A DNA stretch of 32,722 nt from Candidatus Limimonas coprohippi (GCA_018065925.1 JAGHSI010000100.1:1-32722); one strand, 5' to 3'; positions 18,069 to 28,060 are shown, numbered from the stretch's first letter. Notes: generated by a model from the sequence alone, not told the origin. Program-made: numbers and translations.

Positions 18069-18443
18069 GTGGCAAAGAACTTTGAAGTTATAAACGTTTT
18101 GTTGGACTTTTATGGTGATATGCTTACCGATAAGCAGAGAGCTTTTATTGAATATTATTATTTTGACGACTTGTCACTTGCTGAGATTGCCGAAAACGAA
18201 GGCATTACTCGCCAGGGCGTAAGAGATGCTATTAAGCGCGCTGAAGGACAGCTCTTTGAGATGGAAGAGCGCCTGGGACTCGCTAAGCGTTTCGAAGAAG
18301 TTCGTGCAGGATTTGATGAGATTCTTGAATGCGCAGAGATTATCAATGAGAGTAATATGCGCACAGGCCTCTCGAGAGATATTAACGAGGCGGTTGTAAG
18401 AATTAAACTTATTGCACAAACTCTTAACAACGAAGAAGTTTAA
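18069..18443 (+). CDS. ylxM: YlxM/p13-like HTH protein
   Basis: LLDFYGDMLTDKQRAFIEYYYFDDLSLAEIAENEGITRQGVRDAIKRAE; located directly upstream of ffh. Confidence 0.92.
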   Translation: MAKNFEVINVLLDFYGDMLTDKQRAFIEYYYFDDLSLAEIAENEGITRQGVRDAIKRAEGQLFEMEERLGLAKRFEEVRAGFDEILECAEIINESNMRTGLSRDINEAVVRIKLIAQTLNNEEV

Positions 18444-18457
18444 AGGAGTACAAAGTA

Positions 18458-19831
18458 GTGGCATTTGAAGGCTTGTCCGACAGACTTGAAGCTGCTTTTG
18501 CACGACTTAAGAGTAAAGGTTCCTTAACTGAGAGTGACGTTAAGGAAGCAATGCGAGAAGTAAGGCTCGCTTTACTCGAAGCAGATGTTAGTTATAAAGT
18601 AGCTAAGGACTTTACAAACGCAGTTACAGAAAGAGCCATTGGTGCCGAGGTTATGAAGAGCCTCACACCGGCACAGATGGTTATTAAAATAGTAAACGAA
18701 GAACTCACAGAACTCATGGGTGGAACTCAGACTCGTTTGACGATTGCTCAGCACCCGCCAACGATAGTTATGATGTGTGGTCTTCAGGGTTCAGGTAAAA
18801 CAACTCATTGTGCAAAGATTGCCAAGCGGTTAAAGAGCGAGAATCATCGTCCTTTACTTGTTGCCTGCGACGTTTACCGACCGGCTGCTATTAAGCAGTT
18901 GCAGATTCTCGGTGAACAGGTTGGTGTTCCGGTATTTGAGATGGGACAGGACAACCCGGTTACTATTGCTAAAGAGGCTATCAAACTGGCCAAGGATCAA
19001 GGATATGATTATGTATTTATTGATACCGCAGGTCGTTTGCATATAGACGAACAGCTTATGGAAGAGCTTCGCAATATCAAGGCTGAAGTTCATCCTCATG
19101 AGATACTTCTTGTAGTCGACGCCATGACTGGTCAGGACGCTGTAAATGTTGCCCAGACCTTTAACGATGAACTCGGACTTGATGGTTTAGTTTTGACTAA
19201 GCTTGATGGTGATACAAGAGGCGGTGCTGCTCTTTCAGCAAGAGCTATTACCGGTAAACCTATTAAGTTCGTCGGAACAGGTGAGAAGATTGATGATCTT
19301 GATGTCTTCCATCCTGATCGAATGGCAAATCGAATTCTTGGCATGGGTGATGTGCTCACCCTTATTGAAAAAGCCGAAAAGGAATTTGATGAGCAGACGG
19401 CTATGGAGCTTGAAAAGAAGCTTCGTAAAAACAAATTTGATCTCAATGATCTTCTTGCTAATCTTCAACAGGTTCGTAAACTTGGACCTATGCAAGATTT
19501 GCTCGGTATGTTACCAGGCGTCAGCAAGCAGGTTAAAGATATAGAAATTGATGAGAGAGAGTTTGATCGCATTCAAGCAATCATCTTATCAATGACTCCT
19601 GGAGAGAGGGAAAAGCCTGACATTATTAACGGTTCTCGTAAAAAGCGTATTGCTGCTGGTTGCGGAATGCAGGTTGAGGATGTCAACAGACTTCTTGCTC
19701 AATACAGGCAAATGCAAAAGATGTTCAAACAGATGAACTCAAAATCAACCAGAAAAGCCATGAAGCGCATGAGTAAGAACATGAATCCTAATGATCTTTC
19801 TGGTCTTGATCTCAGTAAATTTGGGATTTAA
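18458..19831 (+). CDS. ffh: Signal recognition particle protein Ffh
   Basis: [45 protein letters not shown], Met-rich M domain. Confidence 0.98.
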   Translation: MAFEGLSDRLEAAFARLKSKGSLTESDVKEAMREVRLALLEADVSYKVAKDFTNAVTERAIGAEVMKSLTPAQMVIKIVNEELTELMGGTQTRLTIAQHPPTIVMMCGLQGSGKTTHCAKIAKRLKSENHRPLLVACDVYRPAAIKQLQILGEQVGVPVFEMGQDNPVTIAKEAIKLAKDQGYDYVFIDTAGRLHIDEQLMEELRNIKAEVHPHEILLVVDAMTGQDAVNVAQTFNDELGLDGLVLTKLDGDTRGGAALSARAITGKPIKFVGTGEKIDDLDVFHPDRMANRILGMGDVLTLIEKAEKEFDEQTAMELEKKLRKNKFDLNDLLANLQQVRKLGPMQDLLGMLPGVSKQVKDIEIDEREFDRIQAIILSMTPGEREKPDIINGSRKKRIAAGCGMQVEDVNRLLAQYRQMQKMFKQMNSKSTRKAMKRMSKNMNPNDLSGLDLSKFGI

Positions 19832-19869
19832 CAAAATTAGTTAAAATTAATTCTTGGAGGAATTTTAAA

Positions 19870-20115
19870 ATGGCAGTAAAAATTAGACTTAGAAGAATGG
19901 GCGCAAAGAAAGCTCCTTTTTATCGTGTAGTAGTAGCAGATTCACGTTTCCCACGTGATGGTCGTTTCATCGAAGAGATTGGTTACTATGATCCAACTAA
20001 GGAACCAGCTGTAATCAAAATTGATGAGGAAAAGGTACAGCAGTGGATGGCAAATGGCGCTCAGCCAACAGATACTGTTAGAGCACTTCTTAAGAAGAGC
20101 GGCGCTATCAAATAA
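19870..20115 (+). CDS. rpsP: 30S ribosomal protein S16
   Basis: [42 protein letters not shown]. Confidence 0.98.
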   Translation: MAVKIRLRRMGAKKAPFYRVVVADSRFPRDGRFIEEIGYYDPTKEPAVIKIDEEKVQQWMANGAQPTDTVRALLKKSGAIK

Positions 20116-20133
20116 TTGGAGGTCCACTTAACA

Positions 20134-20367
20134 ATGCGTGAATTACTTATTTCAATTGCGCAGGGCCTTGTAGATGATCCATCTGCAGTTACAGTTGACG
20201 TAGATGAGCCAAATGAGAACGGTGTAACAGTTTACCATCTCCATGTCGCTCCAGACGATATGGGCAGAGTTATTGGTAAGCAGGGCCGTATCGCTAAGGC
20301 TATACGCACAGTTATGCGTGCATCAGCTAATAAAAATGATGCCCACGTAGCAGTAGAAATTGATTAA
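20134..20367 (+). CDS. khpA: KH-domain RNA-binding protein
   Basis: MRELLISIAQGLVDDP...VIGKQGRIAKAIRTVMRA; between rpsP and rimM. ATG 20134 after ggagg. Confidence 0.93.
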   Translation: MRELLISIAQGLVDDPSAVTVDVDEPNENGVTVYHLHVAPDDMGRVIGKQGRIAKAIRTVMRASANKNDAHVAVEID

Positions 20368-20380
20368 TTAAAGTAAACGT

Positions 20381-20426
20381 ACAGGCGGGCTTGGGTAATA
20401 ATCTAGGCTTGCCTGTGTTTGCTTTT
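20381..20426 (+). terminator. Possible terminator between khpA and rimM
   Basis: ACAGGCGGGC / GCTTGCCTGT 10-bp stem (two G:U), 16-nt loop, imperfect T-rich tail. Confidence 0.5.
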
Positions 20427-20440
20427 ATTGAGGTTTTATT

Positions 20441-20977
20441 ATGCTTTTAAAATATTTGGAACTCGGCAAAATTGTAAGCACACATGGCGTGCGCGGGGAA
20501 CTTCGCGTTCAGCACTGGTGCGACTCACCCGAGTTCTTTCAAAGTTTTAAAACTGTATATCTTGGAAAGAACGGCCAGAGCCCATACAAGGTTCTCAGCG
20601 CACGCCCACACGGCAACATTATGCTTTTGACTTTAGAGGGCATAGATGATATAGATGCTGCAAATACATTGCGCGGAAAAATCATCTATGTCGATCGTGA
20701 CAAAGCACCACTCGCCGAGGGCTCATATTTTATTGCCGAACTTATAGGATGTAGTGTAGTCGATGCCGATGACGCTTCAAAAGTTTATGGAAAGGTTACT
20801 GATGTGCTTAACACCGGTGCGTCAGATATCTGGCAAATTAAGGGAACTGATGGCAAGGAATATCTTCTTCCATCTATTCCGGAAGTTGTTGTTTCAGTAG
20901 ACGTTGCAAAAGACGTAGCTATTGTTCGTCCGATGAGAGGCATTTTTGATGAGGGGGAAGAGATTCGTGAAGATTGA
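20441..20977 (+). CDS. rimM: Ribosome maturation factor RimM
   Basis: LELGKIVSTHGVRGELRV; DIWQIKGTDGKEYLLPSIPEVV. Confidence 0.96.
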   Translation: MLLKYLELGKIVSTHGVRGELRVQHWCDSPEFFQSFKTVYLGKNGQSPYKVLSARPHGNIMLLTLEGIDDIDAANTLRGKIIYVDRDKAPLAEGSYFIAELIGCSVVDADDASKVYGKVTDVLNTGASDIWQIKGTDGKEYLLPSIPEVVVSVDVAKDVAIVRPMRGIFDEGEEIRED

Positions 20978-21671
20978 TATTCTTACTCTATTCCCAGAAA
21001 TGTGTGAGACCGTACTTTCAGAGAGCATTATTGGTAGGGCACGTGAAGCGGGCTATGTGGAAATAAATTGTCATAACATACGTGATTATTCCAAGGATAA
21101 ACATAGGCATGTTGACGATGCTCCTTACGGCGGTGGCACGGGTATGATTATGCAGGCACAACCGATTTACGATGCTTATATGAATTTGACCGATAATGGT
21201 AATAAGAAATACCATCTTATATATATGACTCCTCAGGGCAAAACACTTACTCAAGATCGAGTAAAGGAACTTGCGGAACTTGAAAATATTGCTATTCTTT
21301 GTGGACATTACGAAGGCATTGACGAGCGTGTTATCGAAGAGCTTGATCCAGAGGAAATTTCTATTGGCGACTATGTTTTAACTGGCGGAGAACTTCCCGC
21401 ACTCGTTCTTGCTGACAGTGTATGTCGAATGCTTCCTGGTGTTTTGAGAAACGATGAGGCATTTGAAAAGGAGAGCCATTTTAGTGGATTGCTTGAATAC
21501 CCACAGTACACTAGACCACCTGTATGGATGGGAAGAGAGGTGCCGGAGGTATTGCTTTCGGGGCATCACGAAAATATAGCTAAATGGCAAAATGAACAAT
21601 CACTCGAGCGCACCAAAATTAAGCGACAAGACATGTACGAACTTTTTGTTGAAAATGACAACAAAAATTAA
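20967..21671 (+). CDS. trmD: tRNA (guanine-N1)-methyltransferase TrmD
   Basis: VKIDILTLFPEM, PYGGGTGMIMQ, CGHYEGIDERVIEE, GDYVLTGGELPAL. GTG start overlapping the rimM end. Confidence 0.96.
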   Translation: MKIDILTLFPEMCETVLSESIIGRAREAGYVEINCHNIRDYSKDKHRHVDDAPYGGGTGMIMQAQPIYDAYMNLTDNGNKKYHLIYMTPQGKTLTQDRVKELAELENIAILCGHYEGIDERVIEELDPEEISIGDYVLTGGELPALVLADSVCRMLPGVLRNDEAFEKESHFSGLLEYPQYTRPPVWMGREVPEVLLSGHHENIAKWQNEQSLERTKIKRQDMYELFVENDNKN

Positions 21672-21792
21672 ATGCAATAGTTTTTTGAGCAAAAAAACTG
21701 TGAAAAACTAACAAAGATTGTCGCGTTTCTATGTCAACATTTGACCGTAATAACGAACTTTTTTAGGTGTAGTAAAAATGTTATTTTTCTCG

Positions 21793-21821
21793 TTGACGGC
21801 ATCGTTATTGTTGATTATAAT
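21793..21821 (+). promoter_or_regulatory. Promoter upstream of the HPr gene
   Basis: TTGACG (21793-21798), N17, TATAAT (21816-21821). Confidence 0.78.
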
Positions 21822-21883
21822 GTTGACAAATTCGCAAAGGAATTTCTACAAATTGAATTATATATTATTGTGAGGGAAATATT

Positions 21884-22147
21884 ATGTACGTAAAAGACGT
21901 TAAAGTTCAGAATCAAGTAGGTCTTCATGCACGTCCAGCAACATTCTTTATCCAGAAGGCTAACGAGTTTAAGTCATCAATCTGGGTTGAGAAGGATGAG
22001 CGTAGAGTAAATGCTAAGAGCCTTCTTGGTGTTCTTTCACTCGGCATCATGGGTGGCACAGAGATTAAGATCATGGCTGGCGGCTCAGATGAAGAAGAAG
22101 CTGTTGAAGCACTTGTTGCTCTTGTTGAATCAGGCTTTGCAGAATAA
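21884..22147 (+). CDS. HPr family phosphocarrier protein
   Basis: GLHARPA (His15) and AKSLLGVLSLGI (Ser46-type site) both present. Confidence 0.93.
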   Translation: MYVKDVKVQNQVGLHARPATFFIQKANEFKSSIWVEKDERRVNAKSLLGVLSLGIMGGTEIKIMAGGSDEEEAVEALVALVESGFAE

Positions 22148-22171
22148 TTTAATTTTGTTATAAGATAATTG

Positions 22172-22203
22172 AGCACACTGCTAGCAATAGCGGTGTGCTT
22201 TTT
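22172..22203 (+). terminator. Rho-independent terminator after the HPr gene
   Basis: AGCACACTGCTA-GCAA-TAGCGGTGTGCT, 12-bp stem with GNRA-type loop, followed by TTTT. Confidence 0.88.
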
Positions 22204-22232
22204 GAGTTTTAAGGGAAAGGAGACGAGGATTT

Positions 22233-24050
22233 ATGACTGAAAAAAGTTCAAATGAGCGCATCGATTATTTGAAATATAAAGCTAATAAATTGCCTTTATT
22301 GCCTGGCGTTTATATCATGAAAAACGAAAAAGGCGAGATAATATACATTGGAAAGGCAAAACTTCTCAAGAATCGTGTAAGCCAGTATTTTGGATCACAA
22401 AAACGTCATAATGAGAAGGTTAGACGTATGGTTGAAAACGTCTATGATTTCGATCATATCCTCGTTGCCTCCGAATATGAAGCACTCATACTTGAATGCA
22501 GTTTAATTAAGCAAAACAAGCCTAAATACAACATACTTTTAAAGGATGATAAGGGCTATAAATATATTAAAATCACAAATGATGAATGGCCAAAACTCAA
22601 GAAGGCTTTGCAGCGTACAGAGGATGGATCGACTTATATCGGACCATACATCAGTGGCTTTGTTGTAAATGAATCGCTTGATGCTGCGCTGAAGATCTTT
22701 AAACTCCCTCAGTGCAACAAAACTTTTCCTGTCAAAACAAAGGGAAGACCTTGTCTTAATTACCATATGAACCAGTGTGGTGCACCTTGCGCTGGTAAAA
22801 TGACAAAGACCGAATATGATCAAGCACTTTCTGATGCGATTGAATTCTTAAATGGTGGCACAAAGGAATACTTAAAAATTCTTGAGACAAAAATGCAGCA
22901 ATATTCAGATGCATTAGAGTTTGAAAAGGCGGCTGAAGCGCGCGATCGAATAAACGCTATCAAGCGTTTGACGGAAAAACAAAAGGTTGTTTTTTCGGGC
23001 AACGACACGAAAGATGTCTTTGCTCTCGCTCGCGCGGATGAAGAAATTTGCTTTAATGTTCTTCGCTTTAGGGATGGGCAACTCACTTCAAGCAATAATT
23101 ATTTTTTGGAACTTGATGAGTCGCTTGAAAATACGAGAAGTGAGATGCTTGAACGTTTTTATGAGAGCCATGGAGATGTGCCGAAACTAATAGTTATAGA
23201 TGGCGAATGTGAGAATAAGGAACTTATTGTGCAGTGGCTCACTGAGAAGCGTGGCTCAAAAGTTGAGATTATAATACCAATTAAGGGCCGACAAGCTGAG
23301 GTACTCTCAATGTCGAAGAATAACGCATATGAGGCTTTAGCCCAGCGTAAGGCGAAGTCAAAAGCTGATTCTGCAGTGATTGAACTTTCAGAACTTCTTG
23401 GCCTTACAAAAGTTCCGGAATATATCGAGAGTTATGATATTAGCCATACGGCCGGTTCGGATCCGGTTGGTGGAATGATAGTCTTTAAAAACGGCGCTCC
23501 TTATAAAAGGGGATATAGGAAATTCATAATTAAGGATGCGACTCCTGGTGATGACCTCGGTGCTATGCGCGAGGTGCTCACTCGTCGTTTCGCTCACTTT
23601 AATGACGATGAATTTCCTCGTCTTCCAGATCTTATCTTAATGGACGGCGGAGATAACCAAGTGAATGTTGCACTTGAGGTGCTTAGAACATATAACTTGA
23701 ACATACCTGTCTTTGGTATGGTAAAGGATGGCAAACATAAGACTCGCGCTATCACCAGCAGTGGTGAGGAAATTCAAATCAGTGCAACAAGAAAAGTTTT
23801 TACACTGGTCTCTGGTATCCAAGAAGAAGTGCATAGATACGCAATTTCTTACCATCACAAAAAGCATCAAAAAGCTGCTAAAGAGAGCGAACTTACGAGT
23901 GTTGAAGGCATTGGACCTAAGAAGGCGGAAGCGCTTTGGCGAGAGTTTAAAACACTCGATAATATCAAGCGTGCGGATATTGATGCTCTTTCAAAAGTTA
24001 AAGGAATTTCAATAAAAGATGCTGTAAATCTTAAGCGCCATTTTACATAA
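22233..24050 (+). CDS. uvrC: Excinuclease ABC subunit C
   Basis: GIY-YIG-like LPGVYIMKNEKGEIIYIGKAK, UVR motif, YDISHTAGSDPVGGMIVF, HhH C-terminus. Confidence 0.97.
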   Translation: MTEKSSNERIDYLKYKANKLPLLPGVYIMKNEKGEIIYIGKAKLLKNRVSQYFGSQKRHNEKVRRMVENVYDFDHILVASEYEALILECSLIKQNKPKYNILLKDDKGYKYIKITNDEWPKLKKALQRTEDGSTYIGPYISGFVVNESLDAALKIFKLPQCNKTFPVKTKGRPCLNYHMNQCGAPCAGKMTKTEYDQALSDAIEFLNGGTKEYLKILETKMQQYSDALEFEKAAEARDRINAIKRLTEKQKVVFSGNDTKDVFALARADEEICFNVLRFRDGQLTSSNNYFLELDESLENTRSEMLERFYESHGDVPKLIVIDGECENKELIVQWLTEKRGSKVEIIIPIKGRQAEVLSMSKNNAYEALAQRKAKSKADSAVIELSELLGLTKVPEYIESYDISHTAGSDPVGGMIVFKNGAPYKRGYRKFIIKDATPGDDLGAMREVLTRRFAHFNDDEFPRLPDLILMDGGDNQVNVALEVLRTYNLNIPVFGMVKDGKHKTRAITSSGEEIQISATRKVFTLVSGIQEEVHRYAISYHHKKHQKAAKESELTSVEGIGPKKAEALWREFKTLDNIKRADIDALSKVKGISIKDAVNLKRHFT

Positions 24051-24113
24051 GTGATTATTTACAAAATCAAACTTTAAATGGTATAATTAATCGTTCTATA
24101 AGGGAGGCGTATT

Positions 24114-24659
24114 ATGAGAGTTATCACAGGTTCTGCTCGTGGCATGAAACTTAAGACACTTGAGGGACTTGATGTACGCCCAACAACTGATCAGGTTAAA
24201 GAATCAATTTTTAGCATTATTCAGTTCGAAATTGAAGGAGCAAGAGTTCTCGATCTCTTTGCTGGGTCTGGACAGCTCGGTATAGAGGCTTTGAGCAGAG
24301 GAGCGCACTGTGCAACTTTTGTTGATGCAAGTCGTGCCTCTTTGAACGTGGTTAATGAGAATCTTACTCATACTAAACTTCAGAAGAATGCTATTGTAAA
24401 AAATGAGGATAGTCTTGGCTTTCTCAAAATGACAAAAGATATTTTTGACATTGCACTTCTTGATCCGCCTTATGGAAAAGGTCTTATAGATGCTGCTCTT
24501 CCAACACTTGTTGAGCACATGTCAGAAAATGGCGTTATCATCTGTGAGACATCAAAAGAAGAAGAATTACCCGATGCTGTTTCGCGCTTTGAAAAGCGTA
24601 AAGAGCATAAATATGGTAAGATTAAGCTTACGGTCTATAGGCCTAAAGAGGAGATATGA
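24114..24659 (+). CDS. rsmD: 16S rRNA (guanine(966)-N(2))-methyltransferase RsmD
   Basis: MRVITGSARGMKLKT, VRPTTDQVKESIF, LDLFAGSGQLGIEALSRGA, LDPPYGKG. Confidence 0.95.
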   Translation: MRVITGSARGMKLKTLEGLDVRPTTDQVKESIFSIIQFEIEGARVLDLFAGSGQLGIEALSRGAHCATFVDASRASLNVVNENLTHTKLQKNAIVKNEDSLGFLKMTKDIFDIALLDPPYGKGLIDAALPTLVEHMSENGVIICETSKEEELPDAVSRFEKRKEHKYGKIKLTVYRPKEEI

Positions 24660-24660
24660 G

Positions 24661-25149
24661 ATGATTAGAGCAATTTGCCCAGGTAGTTTTGACCCTATCA
24701 CTAATGGACATCTCGACATCATTGAACGTGCTTCAAAGATGTTCAGCGAAGTTGTAGTGGTGGTAATGACAAACTATCAGAAAAAAGGACATTATGCTTT
24801 TTCTGAAGATGAACGTGTAGCTCTTATAAAGAAGGCTACTTCACATCTTGAGAATGTTAGAGTTGACTGCTATGACGGTTTGCTTGCAGATTATGCCAAT
24901 AAAAATGACATTAAAGTTGTCGTCAAAGGTCTTAGAGCTCTTTCAGATTTTGACTCCGAATTCCAACAGGCTTTGGGTAATAACAAACTTAACCCAGAAC
25001 TAGAAACTGTATTTATTGCTACACGTGCAGAGAACATGTACTTGAGCTCTAGTCTTGTACGACAAATTGCTGAGTACGGTGGAAACTTCGCAGATTTTGT
25101 TCCTGCATCTGTATTTGGGGATATTAAAAATCATTACAGAAAGGACTGA
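24661..25149 (+). CDS. coaD: Pantetheine-phosphate adenylyltransferase
   Basis: MIRAICPGSFDPITNGHLDIIERAS; KGLRALSDFDSEFQ. ATG 24661 follows the rsmD stop; the longer ORF from 24490 is out-of-frame readthrough of rsmD. Confidence 0.97.
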   Translation: MIRAICPGSFDPITNGHLDIIERASKMFSEVVVVVMTNYQKKGHYAFSEDERVALIKKATSHLENVRVDCYDGLLADYANKNDIKVVVKGLRALSDFDSEFQQALGNNKLNPELETVFIATRAENMYLSSSLVRQIAEYGGNFADFVPASVFGDIKNHYRKD

Positions 25150-25154
25150 TCTTT

Positions 25155-26009
25155 GTGGCTTCTATTGATGAACTTCTCGACGAGATGGAAGATATACTCT
25201 CGGATGCGAAGGGCAAAGCTTTCTCTAACAAGATGACTGTCGATGTGGATGCCTTAAGAACAGTCATTGAAGATTTGAGAAGAAATTTCCCAGAAGAAGT
25301 TAAGCAGGCACAAATCTTAGCTTCCGAACGTAGGGAGATTATAAATCGTGCCAACCGTGAGGCTGACGCTGCTGTTTCAGATGCTAAGATAATCACTCGT
25401 GAACTTTTGGCATCTGCTGAAAAGCGTGCAAAGGACATGGATGTAGCAACAGCAAAGAGAACGGAAGAACTTATTCGTGCTGCTCAGATGAAGGCACAGG
25501 AGACTATAAGTGCTGCGAATGAGGAGGCATTGAGAATTGCTTCAAATGAGAACATAGTTGCTGAGGCTCAGGCTCAAGCTGACGCCATTAGAGCAGAGGC
25601 TGAGAAATATCTTGAGGATGCAAAGAAGGAAGCAAAACGAATCGTTGATGATGCTGATTTTAAGTCGAGAGAGGCTATAGCAACTGCCGAGGCACGCACA
25701 CGTGACTTGAAGCTTAAAGCTACAGCATATGTAAACGATATCGTGACAGATGCTGAGTATAGAATTGGTCGCAGCTATGCTGAAATTAAAGAACTCCAGA
25801 AGAGTATGACTGGGGCCTCTAAGAAGACCGATAAAAAGCAAGAAAAGCCTTTGTCAAGGCAAAAGCCTTTACAGAAGAAGAGAGAACCATATTATGAGGA
25901 ATCAAACTTCTCTGATCCGCAGGTTATTATTCGACAGTCAGTGATTGATATTCCTTTAGATGATGATCCCCCTCTTCACGAGAGACCAAATTATAATATA
26001 GAACTTTAA
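25155..26009 (+). CDS. Coiled-coil protein (V-ATPase subunit E-like composition), function unknown
   Basis: Long Ala/Glu/Lys/Arg-rich heptad-like region, GTG start, tightly spaced after coaD. Confidence 0.8.
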   Translation: MASIDELLDEMEDILSDAKGKAFSNKMTVDVDALRTVIEDLRRNFPEEVKQAQILASERREIINRANREADAAVSDAKIITRELLASAEKRAKDMDVATAKRTEELIRAAQMKAQETISAANEEALRIASNENIVAEAQAQADAIRAEAEKYLEDAKKEAKRIVDDADFKSREAIATAEARTRDLKLKATAYVNDIVTDAEYRIGRSYAEIKELQKSMTGASKKTDKKQEKPLSRQKPLQKKREPYYEESNFSDPQVIIRQSVIDIPLDDDPPLHERPNYNIEL

Positions 26010-26019
26010 TGGACCGCAT

Positions 26020-26718
26020 ATGAGACTTGATAAACTTATTTCTTCACAGGGAAAATATTCCCGTTCCGATGTTAAAAAGTTAATTAAGCAAGGCCTCGTT
26101 GTGGTTGATGGAAGAAAAGCAACAACCTCTGATGAGAAGGTAGATCCAAACTCAGCAGAGGTTTTAGTTTGTGGAAAGCCTTTTATATATAAAGAGCACA
26201 TATATATCATGCTGAATAAACCACAGGGCGTTGTCAGTGCAACTGACGACCGGGTACATAAGACCGTAATTGATCTCGTTCCTTCGGAACTCAAGCGTGA
26301 CGGTCTTTTTCCTGCCGGTCGTCTCGACGCCGACACGGAGGGCTTCGTCCTAATAACGGATGACGGTGACTTCGCCCATAAGATACTCAGTCCTAAAAAT
26401 CATGTTGAGAAGACATATATTGCAGAAATCGCGGAACCGATTTCAGAGGATGATATTAAACTGCTTGAGTCTGGAATCGTCTTAAAAGATGGTTTTGAGT
26501 GTCTTCCGGCTAAAATTAAACCTATTTCTGAAAAAATAATTGAGATAAAAATTTGCGAGGGAAAGTACCACCAAATTAAGCGAATGCTCGGTGCTGTTGG
26601 CAATAAGGTAGTGTCACTAAAAAGAGTGAAAATCGGCGGTTTACCACTAGATGTTGACTTAAAACCCGGATTTTGTCGTGAAATTACACAAGAGGAAATG
26701 GGTGAAATATGTACCTAA
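26020..26718 (+). CDS. rsuA: RsuA-family rRNA pseudouridine synthase
   Basis: S4 domain MRLDKLISSQGKYSRSDVKKLIKQG, AGRLDADTEGFVLITDDGDFAH, KYHQIKRMLGAVG. Confidence 0.94.
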   Translation: MRLDKLISSQGKYSRSDVKKLIKQGLVVVDGRKATTSDEKVDPNSAEVLVCGKPFIYKEHIYIMLNKPQGVVSATDDRVHKTVIDLVPSELKRDGLFPAGRLDADTEGFVLITDDGDFAHKILSPKNHVEKTYIAEIAEPISEDDIKLLESGIVLKDGFECLPAKIKPISEKIIEIKICEGKYHQIKRMLGAVGNKVVSLKRVKIGGLPLDVDLKPGFCREITQEEMGEICT

Positions 26719-26721
26719 AAT

Positions 26722-26767
26722 TAGTACCTGTTTTTATGCGGAATAGCTAAACAGGTACTTTTCTTTT
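26722..26767 (+). terminator. Rho-independent terminator after rsuA
   Basis: AGTACCTGTTT (26723-26733) / AAACAGGTACT (26749-26759), T-rich tail. Confidence 0.85.
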
Positions 26768-26800
26768 GGTTATTTTTATTAAAAACAGTACAAAAAAGCA

Positions 26801-26829
26801 TTGCATTATCACTAATACTTGTGTAAAAT
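26801..26829 (+). promoter_or_regulatory. Promoter of the CdaR/PucR-like regulator
   Basis: TTGCAT (26801-26806), N17, TAAAAT (26824-26829). Confidence 0.65.
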
Positions 26830-26874
26830 GTAAAATAGTTTAATTATTGAAATTGCACAAAGGGGGCGCAGTTT

Positions 26875-27960
26875 ATGTCAAACAGATTATTTCAAGGCGT
26901 TATTCATCAGATGCGTGACGCTATTGACAGAACGGTTGGTGTAGTTGACGAAACAGGCGCTATCATCTCTTGTAGTGAACTCGAAAAAATAGGAGAACAG
27001 ATTCAGGTTAATGTTTCTGATATCTTTTCAACAAACGAGGCCGTTTGTCTTGATGGTGTGACTTATCTCACATTCGGCTCGCATCTTCGCCATGAGTATT
27101 CGGTATTTGTAACTGGCGATGATGATCTTGCTGAAAAGTATGCAAGAATTCTCTCTGTTTCACTTTCTTCTATCAAACAGTTCTATGACGAGAAGTATGA
27201 TAGAAGCAACTTCGTTAAGAACGTTATTCTTGATAACATCCTTCCGGGTGACATTTTTGTCAAAGCTCGTGAACTTCGTTTTAATAACGATGCTACTCGT
27301 GTGGTTCTTCTCATTAGAATCACAGGTTATGAGGACGCTTCAGTATTTGACGTAATTCAGAACCTCTTCCCGGATAAGACAAAGGACTTCGTAATCAACA
27401 TTAATGAGACTGATATTGCTCTTGTTAAGGAAGTTCGCACAGGTGTTGAACCTAAGGATCTTGAGAAGCTCGCACATTCTATTTGTGATGCGCTCAATAC
27501 GGAATTCTATAGCAACGCTCTTGTTGGTATTGGTACAACTGTTGTTGGTATTCGTGACCTTTCACGCTCACTCAAAGAGGCACAGGTAGCTCTTGAGGTG
27601 GGTAAGGTATTTGATACAGAGAAGAATATCGTAAGTTATGATAATCTCGGTATTGCTCGTCTTATCTATCAGCTTCCAACCACGCTTTGTGACATGTTCC
27701 TTCACGAGGTGTTTAAGAGAGGCTCTATTGAGAATCTTGATCAGGAGACACTCTTTACTATTCAGAAATTCTTCGAGAACAACCTCAACGTATCAGAGAC
27801 TTCTCGTAAACTTTTTGTACATAGAAACACTTTGGTTTATAGACTTGAAAAGATCAAGAAATTTACAGGCCTTGACCTTCGTGAATTTGATGATGCCATC
27901 GTATTCAAAGTAGCTTTGATGGTTAAGAAGTATCTCGATTCTAACCCTACTAAATTCTAA
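26875..27960 (+). CDS. CdaR/PucR-type transcriptional regulator
   Basis: C-terminal PucR HTH: FFENNLNVSETSRKLFVHRNTLVYRLEKIKKFTGLDLREFDDAIVFKVAL. Confidence 0.88.
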   Translation: MSNRLFQGVIHQMRDAIDRTVGVVDETGAIISCSELEKIGEQIQVNVSDIFSTNEAVCLDGVTYLTFGSHLRHEYSVFVTGDDDLAEKYARILSVSLSSIKQFYDEKYDRSNFVKNVILDNILPGDIFVKARELRFNNDATRVVLLIRITGYEDASVFDVIQNLFPDKTKDFVININETDIALVKEVRTGVEPKDLEKLAHSICDALNTEFYSNALVGIGTTVVGIRDLSRSLKEAQVALEVGKVFDTEKNIVSYDNLGIARLIYQLPTTLCDMFLHEVFKRGSIENLDQETLFTIQKFFENNLNVSETSRKLFVHRNTLVYRLEKIKKFTGLDLREFDDAIVFKVALMVKKYLDSNPTKF

Positions 27961-28016
27961 TAGAGCACTAAATATTGTGCGCGCTTTTGTGCAAAACTAC
28001 AAAATTTTGATTTGAG

Positions 28017-28057
28017 GTTACAATTGGGTTACAATTTATAATTATATATGGTATAAT
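28017..28057 (+). promoter_or_regulatory. Promoter of the ftsEX operon with WalR-box-like direct repeat
   Basis: GTTACA-ATTGG-GTTACA (28017-28033), the reverse complement of TGTAAC-N5-TGTAAC. -35-like TTACAA (28029-28034), N17, TATAAT (28052-28057). Confidence 0.72.
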
Positions 28058-28060
28058 AAA

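Noticed and set aside
21673-21710. AGTTTTTT-GAGC-AAAAAAACT hairpin after trmD
   Set aside because: A/T-only stem with no T-run after it; too weak to call a terminator or regulatory element.
24490-24660. 57-residue N-terminal extension of the coaD ORF
   Set aside because: It overlaps rsmD out of frame; the conserved CoaD N-terminus MIRAICPGSFDP starts at 24661.
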